This document shows, in pieces, positions 8,154 to 15,834 of a DNA stretch of 64,000 nt. The stretch comes from Nocardia sp. SYP-A9097. Its GTDB lineage: Bacteria; Actinomycetota; Actinomycetes; Mycobacteriales; Mycobacteriaceae. The stretch is from positions 62,001-126,000 of the forward strand of contig NZ_WJIC01000007.1 in assembly GCF_009649815.1 (NCBI RefSeq). Direction: 5' to 3'. A model generated the notes under the pieces. That model had not been told where the DNA came from, did no database searches, and saw only the letters and a program-made list of their open reading frames with translations. Position 1 is the stretch's first letter, and each line of letters begins with the position of its first letter. The position numbers and the translations under genes were made by a program.

Positions 8154-9044
8154 TCAGCCGATGGTGAAGCTGGAGCCGTCCACCGGACCGGGAGCGAGCA
8201 GCCGATTGGTCGCGGCGATGCCGTAGGTCTGGGCGTTGTAGGCCGAGAGCGGTTTGCCGTCGATCTGGATATCGGTGAAGGTGATCGGCGCGAAACCCGG
8301 GAGCGCGGCATCGAGGTGACCCTCGAGGACGATCTCGGCGGTGCGCGCGGGCACATCGGAGGGCCGCACCGTGGTGCGCGTCCAATTCGCGGTCCGGTTC
8401 TCCAGCGTCATCACGTAGTTGTGGCCGTCCCAGGCCACCGACGAGTGCATGGTGTCACCGGGACGCACCTCGACATCGTCATAGGTCACCGGCGGTGCGG
8501 GGTAGCCCTCCCACCACGCGTCGACATCCTTTTCGGGAGTACACACGCCACCGAGGACACCCGTCGCGCAGATCCCGTCCATCGTGCCGCTGATGGCATT
8601 GGAGACCCGATCACCGGCATGCATGACCAGCCCCGAGAGTCGCAGATCGGTATAGGCCAGCCCCGCGGCGATGTTCTCGAACAGCAGACCCGGCAGCGCG
8701 GCATAGAAGGCAGCGTCACTCGCACACAGGGATTCGACACCCGTCTGCATGAGCGGCAGTGCCACCTGACCATTGAGGTCGCTCGCGCCGTTCAATCCGA
8801 CCCAGGGCACGACCCGCTGCAGCGTGCCCTCATTGAGGCAGGAGATCTCGGGCTGCGTCCAGGTGGCGCTGACCTCGCGGAAATCGCCCTTCACCACGTA
8901 TCCGGCCCAATTGCCCAGATAGAGGCTGACATTCGATTCGGCGGCGGCTTCGCCCGCGGTGACCACGGCCGCGGTGGCGGAGACTGCCAGTGCGGCGGTC
9001 AGGAAATACCGGCTCCAGGACGAGTTGCCACTCGATAGCTTCAT
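8154..9044 (-). CDS. Secreted G1-family (eqolisin) glutamic peptidase
   Basis: The 296-residue protein has an N-terminal signal peptide (hydrophobic residues 13-30, cleavage probably after AEA near 35). The mature part follows the eqolisin fold: NWAGYVV, then ATWTQPEISC, WVGLNG, and the two catalytic residues, Gln100 in LMQTGV and Glu179 in WWEGYP. Enzymes of this family use a Gln/Glu pair and usually cleave proteins at acidic pH outside the cell. They are best known in fungi, with scattered bacterial members. It lies alone between the nrd promoter region and the FMN reductase gene. Confidence 0.85.
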   Translation of the reverse strand: MKLSSGNSSWSRYFLTAALAVSATAAVVTAGEAAAESNVSLYLGNWAGYVVKGDFREVSATWTQPEISCLNEGTLQRVVPWVGLNGASDLNGQVALPLMQTGVESLCASDAAFYAALPGLLFENIAAGLAYTDLRLSGLVMHAGDRVSNAISGTMDGICATGVLGGVCTPEKDVDAWWEGYPAPPVTYDDVEVRPGDTMHSSVAWDGHNYVMTLENRTANWTRTTVRPSDVPARTAEIVLEGHLDAALPGFAPITFTDIQIDGKPLSAYNAQTYGIAATNRLLAPGPVDGSSFTIG

Positions 9045-9076
9045 GAGCTGAAGTTAACCCAGAAGCCCACCGAATT

Positions 9077-9112
9077 GCGCTAGGCCACGGCTGAAAAGCC
9101 GTGGCCTAGCGC
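9077..9112. terminator. Perfect 16-bp hairpin, likely terminator of the FMN reductase gene
   Basis: GCGCTAGGCCACGGCT and its exact complement flank a GAAA loop. It lies 54 bases past the stop of the minus-strand reductase gene and upstream of the peptidase gene. No U-run follows on either strand, so it may act as a strong stem without a classical tail. Confidence 0.65.
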
Positions 9113-9165
9113 GGGATTCAGCGACTACCGCCGGAGTCTTCTATTTGTTGCCGGAGAAGTGCCGT

Positions 9166-9729
9166 TCAGACGTTTGCCTTGACGACCGACTCGGCCAGCA
9201 GGCGCACCGTGGCGGCCAGCTGGGTGAGCGCCTCGGCATCGTCGGCCGGGTGCGTCTCGACGAAGCGCTGCCCGATGGTGCCGAAGTTGAGCGAAGCCTC
9301 CTCGACCACCTTCGCGCCCGCCACACCGAGGGCCTTGACGGCGTCGGCATGCGACCATTTGGCGGCATTGGCGCTGATGGACGCGCTGATCACGGCCACT
9401 TCCTCATCCTTGAGCGCGCCGGCGCCGTACGGGCGCGAGGCCCAGTCGATGGCGTTCTTCAGGACGGCGGGCAAGGTGCCGTTGTATTCGGGGGTCACCA
9501 GCAGGACCGCGTCGGCGGCGGCGACGGCCTCGCGCAGGGCAACTGCGGCGGCCGGGACTTCACCTTCTACATCGAGATCCTCGTTGTAGAAGGGGATATC
9601 GGCGAGGCCCTCGTAGATGGCGATCTCGACGCCCTCGGGTGCGGTGCGCGCGGCGGCCTCGGCGAGTCGACGGTTGATGGAGGCGGCGCGGAGGCTGCCG
9701 ACGAGGGCGAGAATGCGAGTCTGCGACAT
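9166..9729 (-). CDS. NADPH-dependent FMN reductase family protein
   Basis: The 187-residue flavodoxin-like protein has GSLRAASINRRL near the start, which binds the flavin phosphate, and PEYNGTLPAVLKNAIDW in the middle, which is the family signature. Members reduce FMN, quinones, azo dyes or chromate with NAD(P)H in the cytoplasm. I prefer the ATG at 9729, because AGGAG lies 8 bases upstream; the GTG at 9738 abuts the ribosome site. It is transcribed divergently from a TetR regulator, and a shared operator-like motif lies near each gene. The regulator therefore probably controls it. Confidence 0.9.
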   Translation of the reverse strand: MSQTRILALVGSLRAASINRRLAEAAARTAPEGVEIAIYEGLADIPFYNEDLDVEGEVPAAAVALREAVAAADAVLLVTPEYNGTLPAVLKNAIDWASRPYGAGALKDEEVAVISASISANAAKWSHADAVKALGVAGAKVVEEASLNFGTIGQRFVETHPADDAEALTQLAATVRLLAESVVKANV

Positions 9730-9782
9730 GGTGTTCACTCCTGCGGGTGCTGATCCGGTGGCGGTAGTTTCACGAGAGTAAC

Positions 9783-9796
9783 CGGACTATGGTCCG
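9783..9796. promoter_or_regulatory. TetR operator candidate 1 (reductase side)
   Basis: CGGACTATGGTCCG is an inverted repeat with CGGAC/GTCCG half-sites. It is embedded in a roughly 25-base motif nearly identical to the one at 9911. It lies 54 bases upstream of the reductase start. Confidence 0.6.
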
Positions 9797-9910
9797 CTTC
9801 CATTCCCGACATTGCCGCGCGAGACCGTGACCTGCGACACCGCATTCGAATCCGGGAAAGCAAAAGGCCCCGCTCTCTGGCGCTCGGCGGCGCTTACGGT
9901 AGCATTTAAC

Positions 9911-9924
9911 CGGACCACGGTCCA
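9911..9924. promoter_or_regulatory. TetR operator candidate 2 (regulator side)
   Basis: CGGACCACGGTCCA repeats the first operator's half-sites and flanks (TAACCGGAC before it, then CTTTCATCCCG against CTTCCATTCCCG). It lies 30 bases before the TetR gene. Paired copies suggest that the regulator represses both itself and the reductase. Confidence 0.65.
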
Positions 9925-9953
9925 CTTTCATCCCGGCGATTAAGAGGTCCACT

Positions 9954-10643
9954 GTGACATCGGGCAAAGCACCCGGCACGGGCGCGGAAATACCCATCGG
10001 CGTGATCGGCATCGGACCCGCGCTGCCGATCATCGACAGCGAGCCCGCCGAACGCGCGGACGCCGCCCGCAATCGAAAACTGTTGCTGGACGCGGCAGCC
10101 GAGCTGGTGCGCACCGGCGGCGCGGACGCGCTCACCATGGACGCCGTCGCCAAACAGGCCGGCGTCGGCAAGGGCACGGTCTTCCGCCGCTTCGGCAATC
10201 GCGCCGGACTCATGTATGCGCTACTCGATGAATCGGATCGAAAGCTGCAGGCCGCGTACATGTTCGGGCCACCGCCACTGGGTCCCGGCGCACCGCCGCT
10301 GGAGCGACTGTGCGCCTACGGCCGAGCCCGGCTGGCCTTCACCGAAATCGAGGGCGATGTACGGCGCGCGGCCACCGACAACTCCAGCCACTACGGCGGC
10401 GCACCGTACAACCTCACCAAGACGCACGTCTCGATCCTGTTGCGCCAGGCCGGAACTCCCGGCGATATAGCACTGCTGGCCGACGCGCTGCTGGCTCCGC
10501 TGGGAGCAGCGCTGGTACTGCATCAGATTCGGCGACTCGGCTTCACTCTCGAGCAGGTCGGCGACAACTGGGAAGCGTTGGTGCGCCGAATCGTTCCGGC
10601 CACGGACGCGCGGCACCCGGACGACAACCGCACAGTAGAGTGA
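9954..10643 (+). CDS. TetR-family transcriptional regulator
   Basis: The 229-residue protein has a TetR DNA-binding domain at residues 38-90 (LLLDAAAELVRTGGADAL, then VAKQAGVGKGTVFRRFGN), with the usual helix-turn-helix. It also has a variable helical C-terminal ligand domain. The start is GTG at 9954 behind AAGAGG. An unusual 35-residue leader rich in Gly/Pro/Ile precedes the domain. It is divergent from the FMN reductase gene and 4 bases upstream of nadE, so nadE may be co-transcribed with it. The inducer is unknown. Confidence 0.9.
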   Translation: MTSGKAPGTGAEIPIGVIGIGPALPIIDSEPAERADAARNRKLLLDAAAELVRTGGADALTMDAVAKQAGVGKGTVFRRFGNRAGLMYALLDESDRKLQAAYMFGPPPLGPGAPPLERLCAYGRARLAFTEIEGDVRRAATDNSSHYGGAPYNLTKTHVSILLRQAGTPGDIALLADALLAPLGAALVLHQIRRLGFTLEQVGDNWEALVRRIVPATDARHPDDNRTVE

Positions 10644-10647
10644 GCGC

Positions 10648-11487
10648 ATGGGAGACCTGCGCGAAGCGATCATCGCCGAACTCGGCGTATTGCCGAACAT
10701 CGAACCGAAAACCGAAGTGCGGCGGCGCATCGACTTCCTCAAGGACTATCTGCGCTCCACGCCCACACAGGGTTTCGTCCTAGGTATCAGCGGCGGCCAG
10801 GACTCCACCCTGACCGGCCGCCTCTGCCAGCTCGCCGCCGAAGAGCTGCGCGCCGAGGGCCGCGAGGCCACCTTCGTCGGCGTGCGACTGCCCTACGGCA
10901 AGCAGTCCGATGAGCAGGACGCGCAGATCGCACTGCGTTTCATCAAGCCCGACCGGTCGGTCACCGTGAACGTCAAGCCCAGCGCCGACGCCGCCGCCGA
11001 AGAGGCCGCCTACGGCATCGACGAACTGCTCGGCGGAGCCACTCGACTGCGAGACTTCGTGCGCGGCAATATCAAAGCCCGCGAACGCATGGTGCTGCAG
11101 TACGCGGTCGCCGGACAGCTGAACCTGCTCGTCGTCGGCACCGATCACGCCGCCGAGGCGGTCACCGGCTTCTTCACCAAATTCGGCGACGGCGGGGTCG
11201 ACATCACCCCGCTCACCGGACTGACCAAGCGCCAGGGCGCGGCACTGCTGCAGGAACTCGGCGCACCGCCGAGCGTCTGGCAGAAGGTCCCCACCGCCGA
11301 CCTCGAGGACGACCGCCCCTCCCTCCCCGACGAGGAAGCCTTGGGGCTCAAGTACTCCCAGATCGACGACTACCTCGAGGGCTTGGATGTCGAGCCGGAG
11401 GTCTCCGAGAGGGTGGAGTCGATCTTCCAGAACACCCGCCATAAGCGCGCGGTTCCGGTGACCCCGCTCGATACCTGGTGGAAGTAG
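10648..11487 (+). CDS. nadE: Ammonia-dependent NAD+ synthetase
   Basis: The 279-residue protein is the single-domain NadE: PP-loop SGGQDS at residues 48-53, the substrate segments VRLPYGKQSDEQDAQ and GTDHAAEAVTGFFTKFGDGG, and the terminal NTRHKR. It adenylates nicotinic acid adenine dinucleotide and amidates it to NAD+ with ammonia. There is no glutaminase (nitrilase) domain, unlike the roughly 680-residue glutamine-dependent enzyme of M. tuberculosis. It starts 4 bases after the TetR stop. NadD of the same pathway is at 56924. Confidence 0.95.
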   Translation: MGDLREAIIAELGVLPNIEPKTEVRRRIDFLKDYLRSTPTQGFVLGISGGQDSTLTGRLCQLAAEELRAEGREATFVGVRLPYGKQSDEQDAQIALRFIKPDRSVTVNVKPSADAAAEEAAYGIDELLGGATRLRDFVRGNIKARERMVLQYAVAGQLNLLVVGTDHAAEAVTGFFTKFGDGGVDITPLTGLTKRQGAALLQELGAPPSVWQKVPTADLEDDRPSLPDEEALGLKYSQIDDYLEGLDVEPEVSERVESIFQNTRHKRAVPVTPLDTWWK

Positions 11488-11495
11488 CCGGCCCG

Positions 11496-11665
11496 CCTCT
11501 CCGCGACTTCAGCGCACGGCTGAGTGCCGTTCACCGTCATGCACGCGTACCGGCGGTCAGGTGCCACAACCATTCTGGGCGTACCCCGGGAGTTACCCCG
11601 AACTCACGAAATCAGTAGTCCCGCCCACCGCGCCCGCTGCACCAACGTGCAGCGGGCGCGATTTT
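11496..11665 (+). ncRNA. Structured RNA candidate, copy A, ending at intrinsic terminator
   Basis: Bases 11496-11619 align over their whole length (by eye about 75 % identity) with 48995-49117. Shared blocks include CGGCTGAGTGCCGTT, GCACGCGTAC, GAGTTACCCCGA and ACGAAATCAGT. CUGA near the start can pair with UCAG near the end, and GUGC/GCAC forms an inner stem. A 14-bp perfect hairpin followed by ATTTT (11629-11665) ends it. No plus-strand gene follows, so this copy may be a small RNA or the nadE 3' end. It does not match the riboswitch classes I can recall. Confidence 0.45.
11629..11665 (+). terminator. Intrinsic terminator after nadE / RNA element A
   Basis: CGCGCCCGCTGCAC pairs perfectly with GTGCAGCGGGCGCG over a CAAC loop, followed by ATTTT on the plus strand. 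Confidence 0.9.
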
Positions 11666-11685
11666 ATGTTGGGAGCGGCGGCATT

Positions 11686-11823
11686 TCAGCGATACACCGA
11701 AGGCACGGGGAGGTGGTACAGCTCTTGCTTACAGTGCAGTGAGGTCACTGCGCTGCCATTGGCCAGGGCTGCTGCGGCGAGCAGGAATGCGCCGAGCAGT
11801 AGAGCGGGCAACAGTCGCGCCAC
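11686..11823 (-). CDS. Small secreted peptide (45 residues), hypothetical
   Basis: A GTG at 11823 stands 5 bases behind GGGAGGTG. It opens a 45-codon frame that begins MARLLPALLLGAFLLAAAAL, a compact signal sequence, then ALANGS as a probable cleavage region. About 20 residues follow, with one cysteine and a VPSVYR end. It is in the same direction as moaA-moaD, 114 bases downstream, with its stop facing the terminator after RNA element A. I do not recognise a family. The strong ribosome site and clean signal sequence support translation. Confidence 0.55.
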   Translation of the reverse strand: MARLLPALLLGAFLLAAAALANGSAVTSLHCKQELYHLPVPSVYR

Positions 11824-11937
11824 GGCGACACCTCCCGATCAGAGGGACTGGACAGTCCGGATATCGGGAGAGCGAACATGTCGTTACCAACCTTTTTGCT
11901 GTTCAGGTGACCTGTTCGGGGTTGGAGGGTGCGGGGA

Positions 11938-12180
11938 TCAGCCGCCGGCAAACGGGGGCAGCACGTCAACGCGGGGAGTCAGCACCGTCGAGGCGTCGCG
12001 GGTGAGTTCATCGCCGATGAGGTACGCGCAGACCTTGAGCATCGGCTCCAGCTTCTCGCCGTAGGTTTGCGTGAGTGTGCTGCGCAGATCGCCGACGGTC
12101 GCACCGGACGGTAGGTCCAACTGTTCGCTCGGCTTGCCGACCGCATCGGCTATCGCGGCGAAATAGCGAACCTCAACCAC
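11938..12180 (-). CDS. moaD: MoaD/ThiS-family molybdopterin synthase small subunit
   Basis: The 80-residue ubiquitin-like protein ends in the diagnostic Gly-Gly (VDVLPPFAGG), which carries the thiocarboxylate sulfur delivered to precursor Z. I start it at GTG 12180, because the moaA stop overlaps it by 8 bases and homologues begin at VEVRYFAAIADAVG. A longer frame upstream is moaA read out of frame. It works with MoaE (15827). Confidence 0.9.
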   Translation of the reverse strand: MVEVRYFAAIADAVGKPSEQLDLPSGATVGDLRSTLTQTYGEKLEPMLKVCAYLIGDELTRDASTVLTPRVDVLPPFAGG

Positions 12181-13231
12181 CGATGGCTCCCATCGTTCGT
12201 GCGGGCGGGACGAAGCCGGCGGCATCGATACCGTGCCCGGCCGATTTGTTCCACATGGCACCGCGCCACAGCGTGGCGATCTCGGCATCCGAGGCATGCG
12301 AGCGCAGGGCCGCGCGAATGTCGTACTCCTGATCACTGAACAGGCATGAGCGTAGACGGCCGTCCGCGGTGAGGCGGGTGCGATCGCAATCCGAACAGAA
12401 GCTGCGGGTCACCGAGGCGATAATGCCGACGGTCGCGGGACCGCCGTCCACCTGCCAGCGTTCGGCGGGCGCGGACGGATCGTCGCGGCCGAATTCGGTA
12501 AGGGTGAAACGGGTTCCGAGCACGTCCAGGAGTTCGGCGGCGGTGATCATATTCGCGCGCGCCCACTCGTGATCGGCATCCAGGGGCATCTCCTCGATGA
12601 AGCGGAGTTCGCAGCCCTCGTCGATACACCAGCGCAGTAGATCGGCGGCGCCGGCCAGGGTCTCGCGCATGAGCACGGCATTGACCTTGATCGGGGTGAG
12701 TCCGGCACTCTTGGCCGCGCGGATTCCGGCGAAAACCGACTCGAGTCGATCACGGCGGGTGAGCTTGGCGAAACCCTCCCGATCGACGGTATCGAGGGAG
12801 ACATTGATGCGATTGAGCCCGGCTGCCACGAGCTTGCTCGCGCGATGTTCGAGGCCGACGCCATTGGTGGTCATGGCCAGCGGCGTATCCGGTAGTTCGG
12901 CGCGGCAACCGGCGATGATTTTCTCCAGGTCACGGCGCATGAGCGGTTCGCCGCCGGTGAAGCGCACCTCGTGCACGCCGAGTTCTCGAACAGCCAGCGC
13001 GACCAGGCGCACGATCTCGTCGGCGGTGAGCAGTTCATCGACCGGAATGGGCGGCAAACCCTCCTCCGGCATGCAGTACGTGCAGCGCAGCGAACACTTC
13101 TCGGTAATGGATACTCGCAGGTCACGTGCGGTGCGGCCGAACCGATCCAGGAGATACGGAGTGTCCGGACGGCCGTCGAGAGAGGGCAGCCCGGTTCGTA
13201 CTGCGGGCATCCCCATAGCGACCACGGTCAT
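12173..13231 (-). CDS. moaA: GTP 3',8-cyclase (radical SAM)
   Basis: The 352-residue protein has the radical-SAM cluster motif CSLRCTYC near residue 46, the glycine-rich FTGGEPL, the second cluster motif FCSDCDRTRLTADGRLRSCL, and the C-terminal Gly-Gly needed for activity. It converts GTP to 3',8-cyclo-7,8-dihydro-GTP, the first step of molybdenum cofactor synthesis. It is the first gene of a moaA-moaD pair. It is divergent from moeA, with only 86 bases between the starts, so the two operons share a promoter region. Confidence 0.96.
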   Translation of the reverse strand: MTVVAMGMPAVRTGLPSLDGRPDTPYLLDRFGRTARDLRVSITEKCSLRCTYCMPEEGLPPIPVDELLTADEIVRLVALAVRELGVHEVRFTGGEPLMRRDLEKIIAGCRAELPDTPLAMTTNGVGLEHRASKLVAAGLNRINVSLDTVDREGFAKLTRRDRLESVFAGIRAAKSAGLTPIKVNAVLMRETLAGAADLLRWCIDEGCELRFIEEMPLDADHEWARANMITAAELLDVLGTRFTLTEFGRDDPSAPAERWQVDGGPATVGIIASVTRSFCSDCDRTRLTADGRLRSCLFSDQEYDIRAALRSHASDAEIATLWRGAMWNKSAGHGIDAAGFVPPARTMGAIGG

Positions 13232-13317
13232 TCGACCATTATGTCCGGCCGCGCAACCCCCCGGGCGGTTCGTCGACCAGGGTTCTCCACATCGGGCTCG
13301 CGTATAGGCTCACCGGC

Positions 13318-14523
13318 ATGAGTTCCCGGCATGCACTGGCCCCGGCCCGTTCCGTCGACGACCACCGGCAACGCATCGAAGATCTGCTGCGACCGCTGGC
13401 CGCACGCGAGACCGAGGCGGTACCGATGGCGCAGGCGCTCGGACGGCGGCTCGGCGCCGATATGTACTCCCCCCTGGATCTGCCGGTATTCCGGAACTCA
13501 TCCATGGACGGGTACGCGGTGCGGGCGGAATCGGTGACTGTCGTGCCGGTCACGCTGCCCTTGGGCGGGGTGGTCGCGGCCGGAAACACCGGGGCCGCAA
13601 TACTGCCCGCCGGCGGTGCGGTGAAAGTCATGACGGGAGCACCGATTCCGGCAGGCGCGGACTGCGTCGTGCCGGTCGAGCACACCACCTCGGACGGCGC
13701 CTCGGTGACCATCGAAAGGAGCCGGGGCGCAGGCGATTTCGTACGCGAAGCCGGAACCGATGTGCGCACCGGACAGTTGCTGGCGGCAGCGGGGACATTG
13801 CTGAAGCCACGACATATTGCCGCACTCGCGGCAGTCGGATTTCCGGAGCTGCCGGTGTACCGGCGGGTGCGGGCGGCGGTCATCACCACCGGTGACGAGC
13901 TGGTTCGAGCCGGACTGCCGCTGCTCCCGGGGCAGATCTACAACTCGAACGGGCTGGCGCTGGCCGCCGCGCTCACCGAGAACGGGGTCGAGGTGGTGTC
14001 CATTGCCCACTCGACCGACGACCATCGCGAATTCCGCGGCCGGCTCGACGAGGCCGTCGCCGCGGCCGATGTGGTCTTCACCTCCGGCGGGGTGTCGATG
14101 GGCGACTTCGAAGTCGTGAAGGAGGTGCTGTCCACCCTCGGCGGCGAATTCGGCCATGTCGCAATGCAACCCGGTGGGCCGCAGGGCATCACCATCGTCG
14201 ACGGGACGCCCGTCCTGAACTTCCCCGGTAATCCGGTCAGCACCATGGTGTCGTTCGATATGTTCGCGCGGCCGATCCTGCGCGAGCTCTCCGGGCTGCC
14301 GGCTATCACGAGTTCCGAACTCCCCCTGGTGGATTCGCTCCGCTCGCCCAAGGGCAGGCGACAACTGTTGCGCGGCAAACTGACCCCCGCGGGCGTGCAA
14401 CCTCTGGCCGGGCAGGGGTCTCATCTGATCGCCAACATGGCCCAGGCCGATGTGCTCATCGATATTCCCGCCGAGGCCGTCGAGGTCGCCGCCGGAACCG
14501 TTGTCCGCACCTGGCCCCTGTAG
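13318..14523 (+). CDS. moeA: Molybdopterin molybdenumtransferase
   Basis: The 401-residue protein has all MoeA landmarks: NSSMDGYAVR near residue 61, GAPIPAGADCVVPVE, TTGDELV, the MPT-binding TSGGVSMGDFEVVKEVL, and NLPGNPVSTMVSFDMF before the C-terminal barrel. It inserts molybdate into adenylylated molybdopterin. It is followed after 87 bases by the moaC-mog fusion, and faces moaA head to head. Confidence 0.96.
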   Translation: MSSRHALAPARSVDDHRQRIEDLLRPLAARETEAVPMAQALGRRLGADMYSPLDLPVFRNSSMDGYAVRAESVTVVPVTLPLGGVVAAGNTGAAILPAGGAVKVMTGAPIPAGADCVVPVEHTTSDGASVTIERSRGAGDFVREAGTDVRTGQLLAAAGTLLKPRHIAALAAVGFPELPVYRRVRAAVITTGDELVRAGLPLLPGQIYNSNGLALAAALTENGVEVVSIAHSTDDHREFRGRLDEAVAAADVVFTSGGVSMGDFEVVKEVLSTLGGEFGHVAMQPGGPQGITIVDGTPVLNFPGNPVSTMVSFDMFARPILRELSGLPAITSSELPLVDSLRSPKGRRQLLRGKLTPAGVQPLAGQGSHLIANMAQADVLIDIPAEAVEVAAGTVVRTWPL

Positions 14524-14610
14524 ATCCGACCGGATGAACCGCCGCCGGTGGGGCCGGATCTGTGCTGCCCTCTGGTGTTGCGGCGCAGACGGCTGTGCAA
14601 GGCTTGAGGC

Positions 14611-15834
14611 ATGAGTGAGTTGTCCCACGTCGATCGCGAAGGCCGCGCTCGCATGGTCGATGTGAGCGCCAAGGCCGACACCGCGCGAGTGGCCGTCGCG
14701 GCCGGTGAGCTGCACACCACCGCCGAGGTGATCCGCCTGGTACGCGCCGACGGCATGCCCAAAGCCGATGTACTGACCACCGCCCGGCTGGCCGGAATCA
14801 ATGGCGCGAAGAAGACCTCCGAGCTGATCCCGCTCTGCCATCAACTGGCCCTGTCCTCGGTGAATGTGAGCTTCGGGTACACCGACACCACCATCACCAT
14901 CGAGGCGATCGCCAAGACCAAGGGCCCCACCGGCGTCGAAATGGAAGCCCTCACCGCGGTCGCCGTCGCCGGACTCACCCTGCACGACATGATCAAAGCC
15001 GTCGACCCCGCCGCCTCCCTGCACGCGGTCCGGCTACTCACCAAAGACGGTGGCAAGCACGGACATTGGGTCCGCGAGCAGCAGACCGGGGAGAGTGCCG
15101 AAGCAGCGGACCGACCGGCCGATGCGGCAGCGCACACGACCGACGCGGCGCACAGCACAACACATCGCGTAAGCGATGCGGCGGTAGACGCCGAGGCTCC
15201 AGCGCACTCCTCCGGTGCGGAGCCGCACATGGCCGCCCAGAGCGCGCAGGCCGCTACGCATCATGGTGCGCATCAGCATCATTCGCACGAGCACGCGGCC
15301 GAGCAGGGCGCGGATTCCGGGGCGGCTCCACATCTCACGCCGACACCGGTATTCGGCCGTGGGCAGTCAGCGGTCGTGCTGGTGGCCTCGACCGGCGTCG
15401 CAGCGGGCTCGCGGGTGGATACCACCGGTCCAGTGCTAACGAAATGGCTTGGTGATCAAGGCTTCTCGGTGCGAGGGCCGCTCGTTTACGCGGACGCCGA
15501 TATCGCCTACGGCTTGTCCGAGGCGCTGGCATCGGAACCGGCGCTGGTGATCAGCACCGGCGGCACCGGAGCCTCTCCCACCGACGCCACCCCCGAGGCG
15601 ACGCTGGCCGTGCTGGACCGCGAACTCCCCGGCGTAGCCGAATCCATCCGCCAGCGCGGCACCGCGAATTTCCCCCTGGCAGCCCTGAGCCGCGGCGTAG
15701 CCGGGCTCTCCGGCCGCACCGTAATCGTCAACCTGCCCGGCTCCCCCGGTGGCGTCGAAGACGGAATCGCGGTCCTGGACCAACTTCTCGAACATCTGCT
15801 GGCCCAGGTGGCCGGAGGAGGCAGCCATGAGTAG
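14611..15834 (+). CDS. moaC: MoaC - MogA/MoaB fusion protein with His-rich linker
   Basis: Residues 1-155 are MoaC, cyclic pyranopterin monophosphate synthase (KKTSELIPLCHQLAL, GVEMEALTAV, HDMIKAVD). Residues about 251-407 are a MogA/MoaB-type MPT adenylyltransferase (STGGTGASPTDATPEA, NLPGSPGGVEDG). Between them lies a 95-residue Ala-rich linker with 13 histidines, seven of them within residues 217-228. Each domain is known to act in the pathway, before and after MPT formation. Fusions of this type occur in actinobacteria; the role of the histidines is not known. The stop overlaps the moaE start by 8 bases. Confidence 0.93.
   Translation: MSELSHVDREGRARMVDVSAKADTARVAVAAGELHTTAEVIRLVRADGMPKADVLTTARLAGINGAKKTSELIPLCHQLALSSVNVSFGYTDTTITIEAIAKTKGPTGVEMEALTAVAVAGLTLHDMIKAVDPAASLHAVRLLTKDGGKHGHWVREQQTGESAEAADRPADAAAHTTDAAHSTTHRVSDAAVDAEAPAHSSGAEPHMAAQSAQAATHHGAHQHHSHEHAAEQGADSGAAPHLTPTPVFGRGQSAVVLVASTGVAAGSRVDTTGPVLTKWLGDQGFSVRGPLVYADADIAYGLSEALASEPALVISTGGTGASPTDATPEATLAVLDRELPGVAESIRQRGTANFPLAALSRGVAGLSGRTVIVNLPGSPGGVEDGIAVLDQLLEHLLAQVAGGGSHE

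Noticed and set aside
13498..15024. Minus-strand open frame of 508 codons over moeA and moaC
   Set aside because: Shadow of two well-identified genes; Gly/His/Gln-rich nonsense composition.
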